From positions 38,551,263-38,615,262 of the forward strand of contig OY744522.1 in assembly GCA_963556195.1 (NCBI GenBank): a stretch of DNA of 64,000 bases, given 5' to 3'. This DNA is from Sepiola atlantica (lineage: Eukaryota > Mollusca > Cephalopoda > Sepiida > Sepiolidae). Positions 24,130 to 34,927 of this stretch are shown piece by piece (position 1 is the stretch's first letter; each line of letters begins with the position of its first letter). The translations under genes and the position numbers were made by a program. The notes under the pieces are model-generated. The model ran no database searches and was not told the DNA's origin. It saw only the letters and a list, made by a program, of their open reading frames with translations.

Positions 24130-26290
24130 CAGTTTGGATAAAAAGATAAATGAGGGGTCTGTCTGTCTGTCCGTTGTTGAGAATTTTTGTAAACGTAAGA
24201 GAGCGGTAATCATTATTTAATTAATTTCAAAGTCAGAAACATAACAAATACATTAGGGCACATATTAACAAATAAATAAACAATAAATAATTTCGGCGCC
24301 AAGGCCGTGATTCGAACTCGCAACCTTCACGTCCCAGAGAATTAACTACTTAAAGAAATGGGTTTTTTCAATTGTGTTTGTTAGCAATGAACGATCGTAT
24401 CAAAACTTGTTCTTCGATATAGTTTGGATCTGCGTTCGCGCTCGATTTTTTATTGTGAGGATTGGGGGGAGGTCGACATTTTTTTTTTTTTTAAACAAAA
24501 AATATTTCTTTGCGTGGGGGAGAGTAAAATAAATATTAAGGGGTGAAGTGTGTCGACAAATTTTTTATTTTTAACTAAGAATATTTTTGGTCCGAAACAA
24601 AGAAAATCAATGTCTACCCACCCAAGAAATATGACTGGGGCTCCATCGGTTTACGAGTAAGCGTTAATTTCTGACGCGGCGCCTAGCAAAAATAGACGAC
24701 CGTAGGGAGTCTATTTTCGCTAGTATACTTATAATATAACGAGCACTTTCTCTGCAATTCTTTAAGGATGTCTGTCTGTCCCTCGCCGAGAATTTTTGTA
24801 AACGAAATTTCAAAGTCAGAAAGAAACAATAAATCATTTAGGCGTCCAGGCCACGATTCAAACTCGTAACCTTGACGCTTACTGCCCGACGCTCTACCGT
24901 ATGAGCTAAAGGAATCTTATCGAAATTTAAACTAGATAAAGAAATCGTTTTTTTTTTCACTTTTTGCAGTTACAAATGAATGACGTATAGCTGTTCTTCG
25001 AAAATATATTGGGTCTGCGTTCGCTCTCGATTGTTGTCCGTGGGGGGTCCGTGGGGGGTCCGTGGGGGGTCCGTGGGGGGTAGAAATTCCCTCCCCTCCA
25101 TTTTTTTTGGCGGGAAAAAAATTTTCCTTTTTAACCAAAAAAGTATTCGGAGACAATTTTTTTTTCTTTCTCTCACCTCCCAAGAACACGGCAGCCTAGC
25201 AAAAATAGACGACCGTTAGGGGGTCTATTTTCGCTAGTCCACTTATAATATGACGAGAACCTTCTCTGTCTGTCTGTCTGTTTGTTCTGGAGAATTTTTG
25301 TAAACGGGAGAGGGGCCGGGTAATTACTATTTAATTAATTTCCAAGTCAGAAATACATTAGGGCACATATTAACAACTAAATAAACAATAGATAGTTTTG
25401 ACGCGGAGGTCGCGATTTGAACTCGTAACCTAAACGTCAAAAAGTAAATATGACGAATTTGTCCGAGACTTTACTAGTGCGCCATTAGAACAAGTTAAAA
25501 ATAACATTTTGATTTAACTACTTACGCTATGCAAGTGTTTTTTTTCATTTCTTTTACTTAGCACAAAACTGGTTCTTCGATAAAAAATTCCTCCCCACCT
25601 CAAAAAAACATTTTTATTTTTCCTTTTTAAACAAAAAATATTCGGAGACATTTTTTTTTTCAACTAAAAATGTCTCACCACCCAAGAACGCGGCAGCCTA
25701 GTAAAAATAGACGACCGTTAGGGAGTCTATTTTCGTTAGTCTACTCATAATATAACGAGCACACTCTCTGTCTATCTGTCTGTCTGTCCATCTGTCCGTC
25801 CTAAAGAATATTTGTAAACGGGAGAGGGGGGCCGGGGGAGAAGGTAATTACTTTTTAATTAATTTCAAAGTCAGAAACATAACAAATCCATTAGGGCACA
25901 TATTAAGGACTAAATAAACAATAAATAATTTCGACGACGAGGCCGTAGTTTAAACTCGCAAACTAAACGACAAAGAGTAATTGAAACGAATTTATCCGAT
26001 ACGCTACCTCTGGACCACGATGACAAGTTAAAAAAACATTTTGATTTAAGTACTTAAACAAATGTTGTTTTTTCACTTCTTTCAGTTAGCAATGAATGAT
26101 CGTATAATAACTGGTTCTTCGATATAGTTTGGGTTCTGCGTTCGCGCTCGACTTTTTAAAGGTGGGGTTGAAATTTCACACACCCCCGATTTTTTTTGGG
26201 CGGGAAAATTTTTTTTTCCTTTTTAAACAAAAATTCGGAGACATTATTTTTTTAACTAAAATGTCTCATCACCCAAGAACACGGCAGCCT
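24130..26290 (+). repeat. Four-copy tandem repeat, 500-610-bp units
   Basis: aatttttgtaaacg (or close) recurs at about 24182, 24791, 25293 and 25807. Each is preceded by a (tctg)n run and followed by 'aaagtcagaaa' and 'cattagggcacatattaa', then a tRNA-like stretch, poly(T), and (in the later copies) aaaatagacgaccgt.aggg. The ends of each unit (25200, 25690) repeat 'ggcagcctag'. Copies are 70-85% alike by eye. Short frames inside are not conserved between copies. Confidence 0.85.
24842..24911 (-). other. tRNA-like segment (SINE head relic)
   Basis: Minus strand: TAGCTCATACGGTAGAGCG matches a tRNA A box with a perfect D stem (GCTC/GAGC). Downstream, TACGA-gtttgaa-TCGTG forms a T arm with a B-box-like loop. 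The acceptor stem does not pair and the anticodon arm is poor, so this is tRNA-derived and not a working tRNA. The other units hold more decayed versions at about 24305-24350, 25395-25440 and 25940-25990. Confidence 0.6.
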
Positions 26291-27260
26291 AGCATAAATA
26301 TTTTATTCTGGATTCAAACCTTTGCACTGTACTTCTCACGTATACGACATCTCACCAATATTTAAATTGATAAATAATATTACTGATATGTTTGGGTTGG
26401 AGAACATCTTTATGAACACATTTTAACAAAGGTCGAGCAGAAAAAAACAATTCTAGGGTTAGATGCCTGATAACAACGACGCACAACTACAGAAATTTGG
26501 TTGGAAAATATTATGCTAATATTACCCAACCAAGGTAATCTAAGGTACGTCGGACATTTTGGAGGACCAACAAGTTTAGGCTTATGAAAGTGGGTGATCT
26601 TGGTAACGATATTAGGATTAACAATATCGAAGGTATAACACTATATATTGTTAATATATATTAACAATATATAATGTGTGTATATATTTCAAAAGTTATT
26701 ATTTCCTATAAAATAAATAAAAAATATTATTGAAATATGCTCTGGGAATCAACACCCAACCATGTTATTTTTCATATACGCATGTTTGTGATTTATCCGA
26801 AACTTTCTTCTAATTCAGAATTGTTGGTTGAATATCTCCGGTATACCGATACAACGTTACCTGAGTAATCAATAAATTTGTAAATATCCTGCTGGTTAAA
26901 TTCATTCACATTCTGTATCTTTACTGAAATGTAATTTTACAAATAGCAAATATTTTTGAAAACGTCCGTGAATGGAAAATAACTTCTGTAATATTGAGTC
27001 TTGAGGCACGTTTCAGACATTTGAAACTATAATTGATATGCTTAAAACATTTTTAAAATACATTATTAATATATAAAGCTTTATAATTAATACAAACTAT
27101 TAATCATTGAGTTAACTTTTAACTTCAGTTTTAAACATTTTTCTCCTGGAAATTTCATCATATTTTATTTTTATTTCTTTTAAAGAAATGTAGAAATTAT
27201 TTCAGCCAGGATAACTTTTGAATTGTTTTCATTCAGTGACGTAAACTTGTCACACACACA
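26291..27260. other. AT-rich region without a gene
   Basis: No gene seen. A small palindrome (atatattgttaatatatatt) lies near 26643. Confidence 0.5.
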
Positions 27261-27264
27261 CACA

Positions 27265-27276
27265 TTATATATATTT

Positions 27277-27326
<50 letters not shown>

Positions 27327-27352
27327 TCATATATATATATGCATATATATAT
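27265..27352. repeat. (AT)n tract
   Basis: TA-rich simple sequence, preceded by a (CA)n run at 27249-27264. 27353-28009 shows no gene. Confidence 0.9.
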
Positions 27353-28006
27353 ACAATCAATTAGGTTTAGAAAATTGTGTTCAGTGGATCATTTGGGTTT
27401 AATTTGTTTGTTTACATGGTATATAACCTCTTTTTGAATATTTAACGGCGAAATACAATGCCTATATAAGAATTAATTGAACATAAATTGCTATTGTTTA
27501 CCTATGGACTGAATTTGAATTCAGACAAGTCGATTTCATAGTTCGAATCGTTCTGCATTTGACCATCCTTGCACCCCTTTCACATATTTACACAATGACT
27601 TATAGATAAAAACACTATTGGAAACAATAAAAAACAACAAACCAATGTGGTGTCTGCTTGTCTTCTTTAAATAAAAATAACGTCGGTGTTGAATTAAACT
27701 TAAAATGAGAAAAACTGAAATGTCCTGAATATATGCGGTTATAAGTTATGCTAAAGAGATGCAAATTTGGTGGTGTGCACTTAGTGCAGTTGAAGTAGAG
27801 GGAGACGCACGGGAGGCTTGATTTGGCACGAAGTCAATAACACCATTAGACACGTAATGGCGTCAACTTTGACCTTTGGCAATTTCCGGAGGAAATAGAG
27901 AGGCGGAGGATGAATAAACTGAAGAAAAAATGAGATTGTGCCATTTTAGATTTGAAAAACATGAAAAGTCACAAACACCATAAAAACAAATGAAATGTTT
28001 AACTAA

Positions 28007-28009
<3 letters not shown>

Positions 28010-28080
<71 letters not shown>

Positions 28081-28125
28081 ACAATATTTACACAGAAATA
28101 TTACATTATTTATAACTACACACGC

Positions 28126-28188
<63 letters not shown>
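28010..28188. repeat. Two (AT)n tracts
   Basis: Tracts at 28010-28075 and 28131-28188, separated by 55 bp of AT-rich sequence. The second directly borders the PLE relic. Confidence 0.95.
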
Positions 28189-28191
<3 letters not shown>

Positions 28192-28194
28192 TGT

Positions 28195-29380
28195 GTCAGG
28201 TTGTATATGAAAAGAAATCAAATAAAGTGCTCGATCATATAAGAGAGCTAATATTATTTATTTAGATACTGTATATTACATATTTAAGCTATGTACCGCG
28301 GTTTCATCCAAAAGAGCAGATTTAGACATCTTTAATAAATCTCTGTGCCTGGTGGAATCATCGGCAAGCTGAAATAATTGTAGTCACGTCCCGATAGGGA
28401 ATGGCGTCAACAATGACAGAAGAGGTGTAAGGGAGGTTTGATGAGGTTTGGCAAAAAGGGGGTGAAAAGTAACAGCTAGGATTTAAAAATATAAAAATGA
28501 AAAAAAATGAAAAATAAAAAATATTTCCATATAAATCCCGTGAGCCAATGTTTACAAGTAGCGTATATTTGACCGTTACTTTTTTTAGGGTTAATAATGT
28601 ATCTTCTAAAGAAACTAGGAATAGAAAATGGGGTTAAGGATTATATTTATGAAGAGATAAAAAGGTTAAAAAACACACATTAAATTCAATTTTAAATACT
28701 GGATTAAAGGACATTAAATCAATCCAAAAGGAATTTTAAAAAAGGATATAATCCGGGCAGAGTTGTCGATCGTTCTAAGAGCAGTAACTCTGCAGGGTTT
28801 TTTAATGATTTGTATTCGGAATTAAACAATATTAACTAAGGTATAGTAAAGGCTTATGAGAGTAAAAATATTGGTATTCTGATAAAGACTGGTTTAAAGA
28901 TAAGAGTAAGGATTTGGTCGCTAAGATTGAATCTGTTTGGGAGATATGGGAAGTTAGCATTATAACTAAGAAATGGTGGGGAGTTATGGGAGTAATAATA
29001 ATGTGAAATAGGGGGTGTTACCTTCTTAATGACTAGAGAAATTGTTATTGGGAAAGTTATTAATCATTGGTCTTAAGTAGTGGTGTGGATATGGGTCGAT
29101 TAAAGTATTTATTCGTATTTTTAATTTTATTTATATTCATGAGGCCATAGTTGAGAGGATTTTCCGGAGTGGAAGTCGGTATTTAGTGGTGCAATTATGG
29201 AATTATGTATTAGGCAGATGAAGGGTTTGCTAGAATTTTATATGTATCGGTAAGTTCAATTTATAAGTAGTCTCCATATGCATCCTTTAAATATTTCATC
29301 TCTAATATTCAAACAGACTGTATTTGGGTAAATGATGGCCCTTAATATATGGTATTTTTCTGCATCGCACATTATATACA
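28195..29380 (-). mobile_element. Penelope-like element relic, 3' part
   Basis: It follows the same order as the better copy at 32870-34747: a 'gtgctcgat' block beside (AT)n, a hammerhead remnant, 'cccgtgagcca', a long AT-rich trailer, and then the end of the GIY-YIG protein on the minus strand. The hammerhead remnant (28294-28305) keeps ACC-gc-GGT-A of helix III and GAAACC, but the CUGANGA side is lost. The element is cut by AT simple sequence at 29383. Confidence 0.75.
29240..29377 (-). pseudogene. PLE GIY-YIG C-terminal fragment
   Basis: Minus-strand translation gives CDAEKYHI.RAIIYPNTVC followed by LNIRDEIFKGC and LLINW, closely matching the end of the protein at 34051-34803. Only about 45 residues remain, with a small deletion near the end and the nuclease GIY/YIG part missing. 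It is non-functional. Confidence 0.75.
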
Positions 29381-29382
29381 TC

Positions 29383-29437
29383 AATATATATATATATATA
29401 TGTATGTAAATATATACATAACTATATATATATACAT
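29383..29437. repeat. (AT)n tract
   Basis: Simple sequence that truncates the PLE relic. It is followed by a short duplicated phrase 'aatcgctggt.ggtat' at about 29438 and 29578. Confidence 0.85.
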
Positions 29438-29610
29438 AATCGCTGGTGGGTATACATTTGGGAAAGTTTATCTTTTAAAAGCATCTTTGGATTTTAAACA
29501 TAAAGAAAGAGGCAAAATGCCTCCATAAAAACCATGTGTTTATTAAAATCAAAATAACATTTTTTTAAATTGAACTTAAATCGCTGGTAGGTATTAATTT
29601 GGGGAAAAAT

Positions 29611-29628
29611 AAGGTTTGTCGAGACTTG

Positions 29629-29704
<76 letters not shown>

Positions 29705-29726
29705 CAAGCCTCAACAAATCTTATAT
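29611..29726. repeat. Long hairpin built on (TA)n
   Basis: ataaggtttgtcgagacttg and its imperfect complement caagcctcaacaaatcttat flank about 70 bp of pure TA. The whole stretch can fold on itself into a stem of more than 50 bp. This could extrude as a cruciform. Confidence 0.8.
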
Positions 29727-29729
29727 ATA

Positions 29730-30709
29730 TGTATATAAAGATACACGCAATTTGTATAAACTGGTAGATTAGGAAGTAATATACTGTTGACTTGCAATAT
29801 CGCCGCCATATTTAATACTGACAAATCCTGTAAAATACGTATCCTTTTCTCAAGTTATTATTATAAAGTAAATCACAAAAAACTCGAATAAAATTAAAGA
29901 ATAAAATAAAAGTAAAAGTGAAATGGAAATAAAAAATACAAAGAAAAAGGGAAAAAAGAGAAAATAATAGAATAAGAAAATAACAAGAAAATTTCTTTAT
30001 TATTAAAAATTTCTTATAAATTAAAGAGACACCTAGATAAGTAACCTTCGATTTGTTTCAACTAGGGCTTATTTTCTTGTTTTTATCTTTCATTTAATTA
30101 TATCTTTTTCTATATCATTTATTTTTATGTAAAGAGTATCTTAATATAAAGTCTTACTTTACGTTTTGTGTTAGGCAGTTGACGCGGATGTTTGTACAAT
30201 GGCTAAGATTTCCTGCTCTGTAAGAGCACTGCACCTATAGAAGGTAATTGCAACCCACTATACGTAACCTCCTTGCAAAGAACATCATGGCGAAACAAAA
30301 TATCAAAATGAATTGAGAGCCATGATCATCAATGTCGGCAAACAGACCTGATACCTGAAGAAGAAAAATTCACTTAAAGGATTTAAGATTATAATATCTA
30401 TTGAATAAATGCCTGGAATATTCCAACAAATACAACAAAACAAATGTCAACAATTAAATGCCACTATCTTAAATCTATAGCTTATATGTATTTATTTAAA
30501 AACAAATTGGATATAACTTTTAGTATTAGTATTATTATAACCATCATGTATTTTGGTAGTGTAGTATTTATAACGTGAATATTTGTATTCTTTAATATTT
30601 TACTGTCTATTAACACCAAAAAGATTAGTACTTTCGATTTAAATGTCACGAGATATTATTTTGAATTCTTGCTTAGGTCGAAATATCGGAATGGCGACTT
30701 TCTAACGAT

Positions 30710-30710
<1 letters not shown>
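29730..30710. other. AT-rich region without a gene
   Basis: No coding trace. An A/AAAG-rich stretch lies at 29860-30000. Confidence 0.5.

Positions 30711-30782
<72 letters not shown>
30711..30782. repeat. (AT)n tract
   Basis: Pure TA repeat that borders the left arm of the next element. Confidence 0.95.
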
Positions 30783-30787
<5 letters not shown>

Positions 30788-30905
30788 GAAGGAAATATGA
30801 AGATAAAAATTGCATAAAATTACATAAAATTTATATAAATTTTATTACATCGAAAGTTCAGATGCAAGGAGTTACATTAATCCTTAACAGACAATCTTCA
30901 CCTTG

Positions 30906-31027
30906 GATCTGCCGAATTGGATATTTAAAATATCAGTCCAGGATTTTTACTTGTAACTTGTAACTAAAAGGCGGATCTGCCGAATTGGATATTTAAGATA
31001 TCAGTCCAGGATTTTTACTTGTAACTC
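30906..31027 (+). repeat. 67-bp tandem duplication
   Basis: ggatctgccgaattggatat and the following 30 or so bases occur at about 30906 and 30973 with one or two differences. Confidence 0.9.
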
Positions 31028-31342
31028 TACGGAACTATACGCATAACGGAGACACGAATCCATACAGACCAAGTGAGATAATTTTGAACCCTCTACCTTT
31101 TACTTGAAACCCTGTAAAAATTGTTAAAAAACTTTCTCCAAATCTACAAACATTTGCTATTTTGCAATCTGCCCCATAGCGTCCCTTTTTGTCTTCGAAA
31201 ATGGCTACTCAATACTGCCACCATTTTCCCTCCCGGCCATTTATTTCTTTATCCCCAACCTTTCTATTTTTATTCTTCAATTTTTCAAAGTGAAATGGAA
31301 CTAGGTAATATTTATTTATTATAAATACCACATTACCAAATT

Positions 31343-31395
31343 TTATCTTCTGACGAGAAGAGTTTTATCTTTGAAACACAATGGTTTAAGGATTA
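31343..31395 (+). ncRNA. Hammerhead ribozyme (family 2-like)
   Basis: Plus strand: core CUGACGA at 31350-31356. Helix II GAAGA/TCTTT with loop gtttta. GAAA at 31373-31376. Triplet UUA before AGGAT, which pairs with ATCTT upstream (one G.U) as helix I. Helix III contains a mismatch (ACAC/GTTT). It resembles the copies at 22463 and 38771 but sits on the opposite strand in a different body. Confidence 0.7.
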
Positions 31396-31591
31396 ATGTA
31401 ACTCCTTGGATCTGAACTTTCGATGTAATAAAATTTGTATCAATTTGATGTAATTTTATGTAATTTTATGCAATTTTTTATCTTCATCTTTCCTTCTTTA
31501 AAATTGATTGCTCTACTCAACGTATTGAGCTTTACTTTATCGCGATAGATCAGTTTACGATACTTTACTTATCGTTAATTCTATTATCATT

Positions 31592-31592
31592 A

Positions 31593-31639
<47 letters not shown>
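31592..31639. repeat. (AT)n tract
   Basis: Pure TA repeat. 31640-32460 downstream holds no recognised gene. Confidence 0.95.
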
Positions 31640-31642
<3 letters not shown>

Positions 31643-32464
31643 ACCCAGGTAAGTTTACATCCACATAGTAAAGCATCCAGTTAATTTTTACTGTGTGTAT
31701 ATAAAATGCTCAATAATAAATAGAGCTGTTTATAAGTTGTTTTTTTTCTATTTGCATACTAACATAGTTTTGCTACACATTTGCAGTCATATTTCGGTCA
31801 GTGCTATACATAACAAGACCTATTCGGACCGAACGTTTTTCTACGGCTGTAAGAAGTAGAATTAAACAATATTCCCTTCTGGAACTGAACACGTGTATAA
31901 CTCATGAAAAACAATTAAAATTGCGTATGGTATTTCTTATTATTTCATTAGATTTGAAATTTAAATGTCATATTTTAAATTTATTTATTTTCAACTTTTG
32001 AAAGAAAATTCGCTAAGACAGCGTGACCTAATTTATCTGGTTAGCTTTGACATAATACACACACGCGAGCAAACTTACAACGCCCGTACACCAATGAGAA
32101 CCAACACGCAACAACACAATACACACAGGCACACACGCATCTACAGACTCAAAACACGGAAATAGTTGAAAGCTAGCGTTTCCTACGAACACAAACGCGC
32201 AAACAAAACCCTGGCAGCTAATCATATAAAATATAATTCATAAAAATATACTATTTATTTTATTTTATTTAAACATTTTTAATGGTAGGTTGTTCTCATA
32301 TCATGCACCCTAAAACTTTGTAAAGAAACTGAAATCAAGGAAATGTTTATTAAGTGATGTCTAATACCTGTTGTTAACATTTCATAAAAATTGTAAGTAT
32401 GTAAATTTTCACGTTGGTCTTCTACTCCCTTTTACCTCCTTTGCATAAAACTAGTTTAAACTAA

Positions 32465-32515
32465 ATATATCCCATTTTTTTTCGTCATCCTCCGACTCAT
32501 CAGTGTTGCTAGACG
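32465..32515 (-). ncRNA. Hammerhead relic (family 5)
   Basis: Minus strand: CUGAUGA (32503-32497), helix II GTC/GAC (loop ggaggat), then GAAA (32483-32480). Helix III has been replaced by an A-run, so no cleavage site can be assigned. Flanking sequence (cagtg.tgcta..., gcatcaac) matches 38097-38130, so these belong to one family. Confidence 0.55.
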
Positions 32516-32811
32516 CAGTGAGTGCATCAACCCCGAAATTCGAAGTTCAGTCATCAGTCACTACCAACCGTGACTACTGGTGATAGATATATTACCATCT
32601 GAGCTCACGAACCAGCGACTATGTCTACGAGAAATTATATTACTAGATACGTGCAAAAATGGCCGTCTCTTGTACGGACTATGCTTATTAAAATGCGCTT
32701 ATCATTAATTATTTAATTAGTTTTTTCGAAACTCCGTATGATATAATATTTCGGGAACTCATTACTTCTTCAGAACCGTGCTAACTCAAGTTCAAGCATG
32801 CATATGCACGC

Positions 32812-32814
<3 letters not shown>

Positions 32815-32863
<49 letters not shown>
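32815..32863. repeat. (AT)n tract at the PLE 3' border
   Basis: Pure TA repeat immediately outside the PLE trailer, in the same position as the tract at 28131-28188 in the other copy. Confidence 0.95.
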
Positions 32864-32865
<2 letters not shown>

Positions 32866-32974
32866 TTCTTTGTAGAATGGTAGGAAAAATCCCAGCAGAG
32901 TGCTCGATTAATTAAGAATTAAAGTTAAAAATTAAGAGCATAATATTTATTTATTCTGGTACAGAAAAATTAGT

Positions 32975-33043
32975 ACAACATTCGTACCGTTGGTTTCAAG
33001 CACGGAAGGTCTTACCCATCCGGCTCTCTTCAGCTTCTGTTGT
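32975..33043 (-). ncRNA. PLE hammerhead ribozyme, GUA site
   Basis: Minus strand: helix I ACAACA (33043-33038) pairs with TGTTGT (32980-32975), with a 3x3 internal loop and a closing G-C. Core CUGAAGA (33033-33027). Helix II gagccgg/ccg(t)gctt. GAAA. Helix III ACC/GGT with a three-base loop. Triplet GUA, cleavage between 32985 and 32984. The very short helix III is typical of PLE hammerheads, which are thought to act best as dimers. Confidence 0.8.
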
Positions 33044-33179
33044 CATCTGTTTTGGAAATGTGAGGTCACATGACACTCTTGTTGGGACGCGTTATTTGCT
33101 CAGTGTGTTGTGTGTGTTTGTTTAAATTTGAATTTAGTGTAATAAGACCGTTGAGATTTAAAACACGAGGGAATTCAAG

Positions 33180-33580
33180 ATTAAAGGGAATAAAAAAAGG
33201 GGGGTAAAAAATAAAAAAATATATATGAAAAAATATATATATATAAATAAATATAAAAAAACCTATATATATAAAAAAACATTTCAATACTAAGAATAAA
33301 AGAATAAAAAAAGAGAAAGAGTATAAAAAGGTATAAAAAAGAAGAATAAAAAAAGGGGATTAAAAAATAAAAAAATATAGAGAATAAAAATGTAGAGAAT
33401 AAAAAAGAGTGAGAGAGAAAGAAAGAATAAAAATAGCAAGGATAAAAAATAAAAATAAAAATAAATTAAAAATAAATTTAAAGATTAAAAAATAATAATA
33501 ATAATAGAGAATAAAATTTAAAAATTAAAAATTAAAAATTAAAAATTAAAAATTAAAGATTAAAAACAAAAATAAAGAAA
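33180..33580 (+). repeat. A-rich low-complexity trailer
   Basis: Runs of (g)aataaaaa and ttaaaaa-type units within the PLE 3' region. No coding content. Confidence 0.75.
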
Positions 33581-34747
33581 GGGTTTCTCTGAAATTCCCG
33601 TGAGCCAAATTATGAATTTGTATCATTAGCCGTTATATTTTTGAAGGTATGCGTTCTAAAGAGCCGTTAGTGTGTAAAAATCTTATTCCCAGATTGGAGT
33701 GATTTTAATGAAGAAATTCGGATCTAAGGGAGGTAACTTAGTTTGAAATATGAAATATTTGAGTTTGTTAAAATGGGTTTGTAGATTTAGCTAGTGGTTG
33801 ATGAATAAATTAAATATTTTTGCATTTTTGTATTTTGGTGAAAGTCGAAGTTTTTGCTCTTGGAATTTATGTGGATATAGTTTGTTTAAATGGATTTGTA
33901 GAGTAATCTAGTGACTGATAGATAAATTAAATATTTTTGTATTTTTGTGAAGGTCGGAGTTTTTGCTCTTGAAGTTTAAGTGGATATAGGTTGATGAGGC
34001 ATTTGTTCGTTTTTATTGTGTTTATATTAGTAGAGGGGGGTAGTTAGACATTATGTGAATCGGTCAGACCAGTTTATAAGCAATGCTTGTCTCTTGTGGA
34101 CACACCCCCTGAATATTTCATCGCGGACATTTAAACAGGCTGTATTCGGATCAATGATGGCCTTTGAAATGTGGTATTTTTCAGCGTCACATAGAGGACA
34201 TCTGTTTATGGCTGGAGAGAAGGATGGTTTTCTCTCAATTATTTTCCATTTGATGGTGAAGGGTGTATTTTCTTCTTTAAGCTGCCATATTCGGGTCGCG
34301 AGTGCCGTATTAGCCTTGTTTTTGTATCTGAAGGAGTTTCTGTGTGCGTATAGCCTTTGTTTGAAGTTTCCCTTCGTCATCCCAATATATTTTTCTGCAT
34401 TACTGGTATTCTGGTCTGTGACGGTTGCTTCATATATGATTGAATTGATTTTGCAATTTCCCTCCAGGGGGCAGTTGTTTTTGTCTTGGCATGAGCAGCC
34501 TGCGTTTGTAATTGTTTTGGGTTCTGCAGAGATAATTTTTCTTATTGAAGGGGCAGTGGAATAGCTGACCTTAACAGAATTTCTGTTAAAAAGTTTGTGT
34601 AATTCATTTGTGGGTGGGAAGTGTTTGTCGAGTAACTTGAGGAAAAGTTGGCCTACCTTTGTTTTGGTATTGGTCGAATAGGGTGGGGAAAACCAGATCA
34701 CCGATCTCCTTCTATTGCGGGTCCCCCGTGGTTGGTCTCGGTTGGGA

Positions 34748-34767
34748 TATATATATATATATATATT
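34748..34767. repeat. Short (AT)n at the PLE/mariner junction
   Basis: About 20 bp of TA between the PLE break and the mariner element. Mariners target TA. Confidence 0.8.
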
Positions 34768-34775
34768 TATGTATA

Positions 34776-34803
34776 CAGGGCGTTTCAAAAGTCTTGGGAA
34801 CAT
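34776..34803 (+). repeat. Mariner left terminal inverted repeat
   Basis: One mismatch to the right end at 36055-36082. It is preceded by TA (34774-34775). Confidence 0.9.
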
Positions 34804-34927
34804 TACAAATGCGTATATCTCATGAACTATTCCAGGTAGAAAAATGAAACTGGTGCCATTTTAAAGCTTGCTTAATCAAGTTTTTGGTCATACTAATGAT
34901 TTTCGTGTTATCTTTCCAGGTGCAGTA

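Larger units (their letters stand above)
30783..31502 (+). mobile_element. Inverted-repeat element with hammerhead, 720 bp
   Basis: Arms 30783-30887 and 31387-31502 are inverted copies (gaagataaaaattgcataaa against its complement, through cgaaagttcagatg and gttacattaatcctt). The inside holds a 67-bp tandem duplication (30906-31027) and, just before the right arm, a hammerhead. No protein motif is recognised, although a 67-codon open stretch lies at 31121-31324. Confidence 0.8.
32870..34747 (-). mobile_element. Penelope-like element, 3' part with hammerhead
   Basis: Minus-strand order: GIY-YIG protein end (34747-34051), AT/purine-rich trailer (34050-33050), hammerhead (33043-32975), then (AT)n. 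A hammerhead flanking the ORF on the coding strand is the known architecture of Penelope-like retroelements. The reverse transcriptase half is missing. The break lies at an AT tract (34748-34767) next to a mariner insertion. The piece at 28195-29380 is a second copy, and 45230-45515 matches part of that copy's trailer. Confidence 0.85.
34051..34803 (-). pseudogene. PLE GIY-YIG endonuclease domain (5'-truncated)
   Basis: The open frame of 250 codons ends at 34051. Residues 1-20 come from mariner end and AT-repeat sequence. True PLE sequence starts near residue 21. A connector follows (VIWFSPPYS, LLDKHFP, KLFNRNSVKVSYS). Then comes a cysteine cluster (C103, C105, C111, C117) and the GIY-YIG fold: IIYEATV near 123, YIG at 139-141, R150 and H154 on the next helix, and CPLCDAEKY near 202 with the likely metal-binding glutamate. 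In PLEs this domain nicks target DNA for reverse transcription. The reverse transcriptase is absent, so the product cannot mobilise itself. The frame is otherwise undamaged. Confidence 0.85.

Noticed and set aside
24842..24911. Functional tRNA gene
   Set aside because: Acceptor stem does not pair and the anticodon stem is disrupted, despite good D and T arms.
34055..34564. 169-codon plus-strand open frame
   Set aside because: Antisense shadow of the PLE GIY-YIG coding region.
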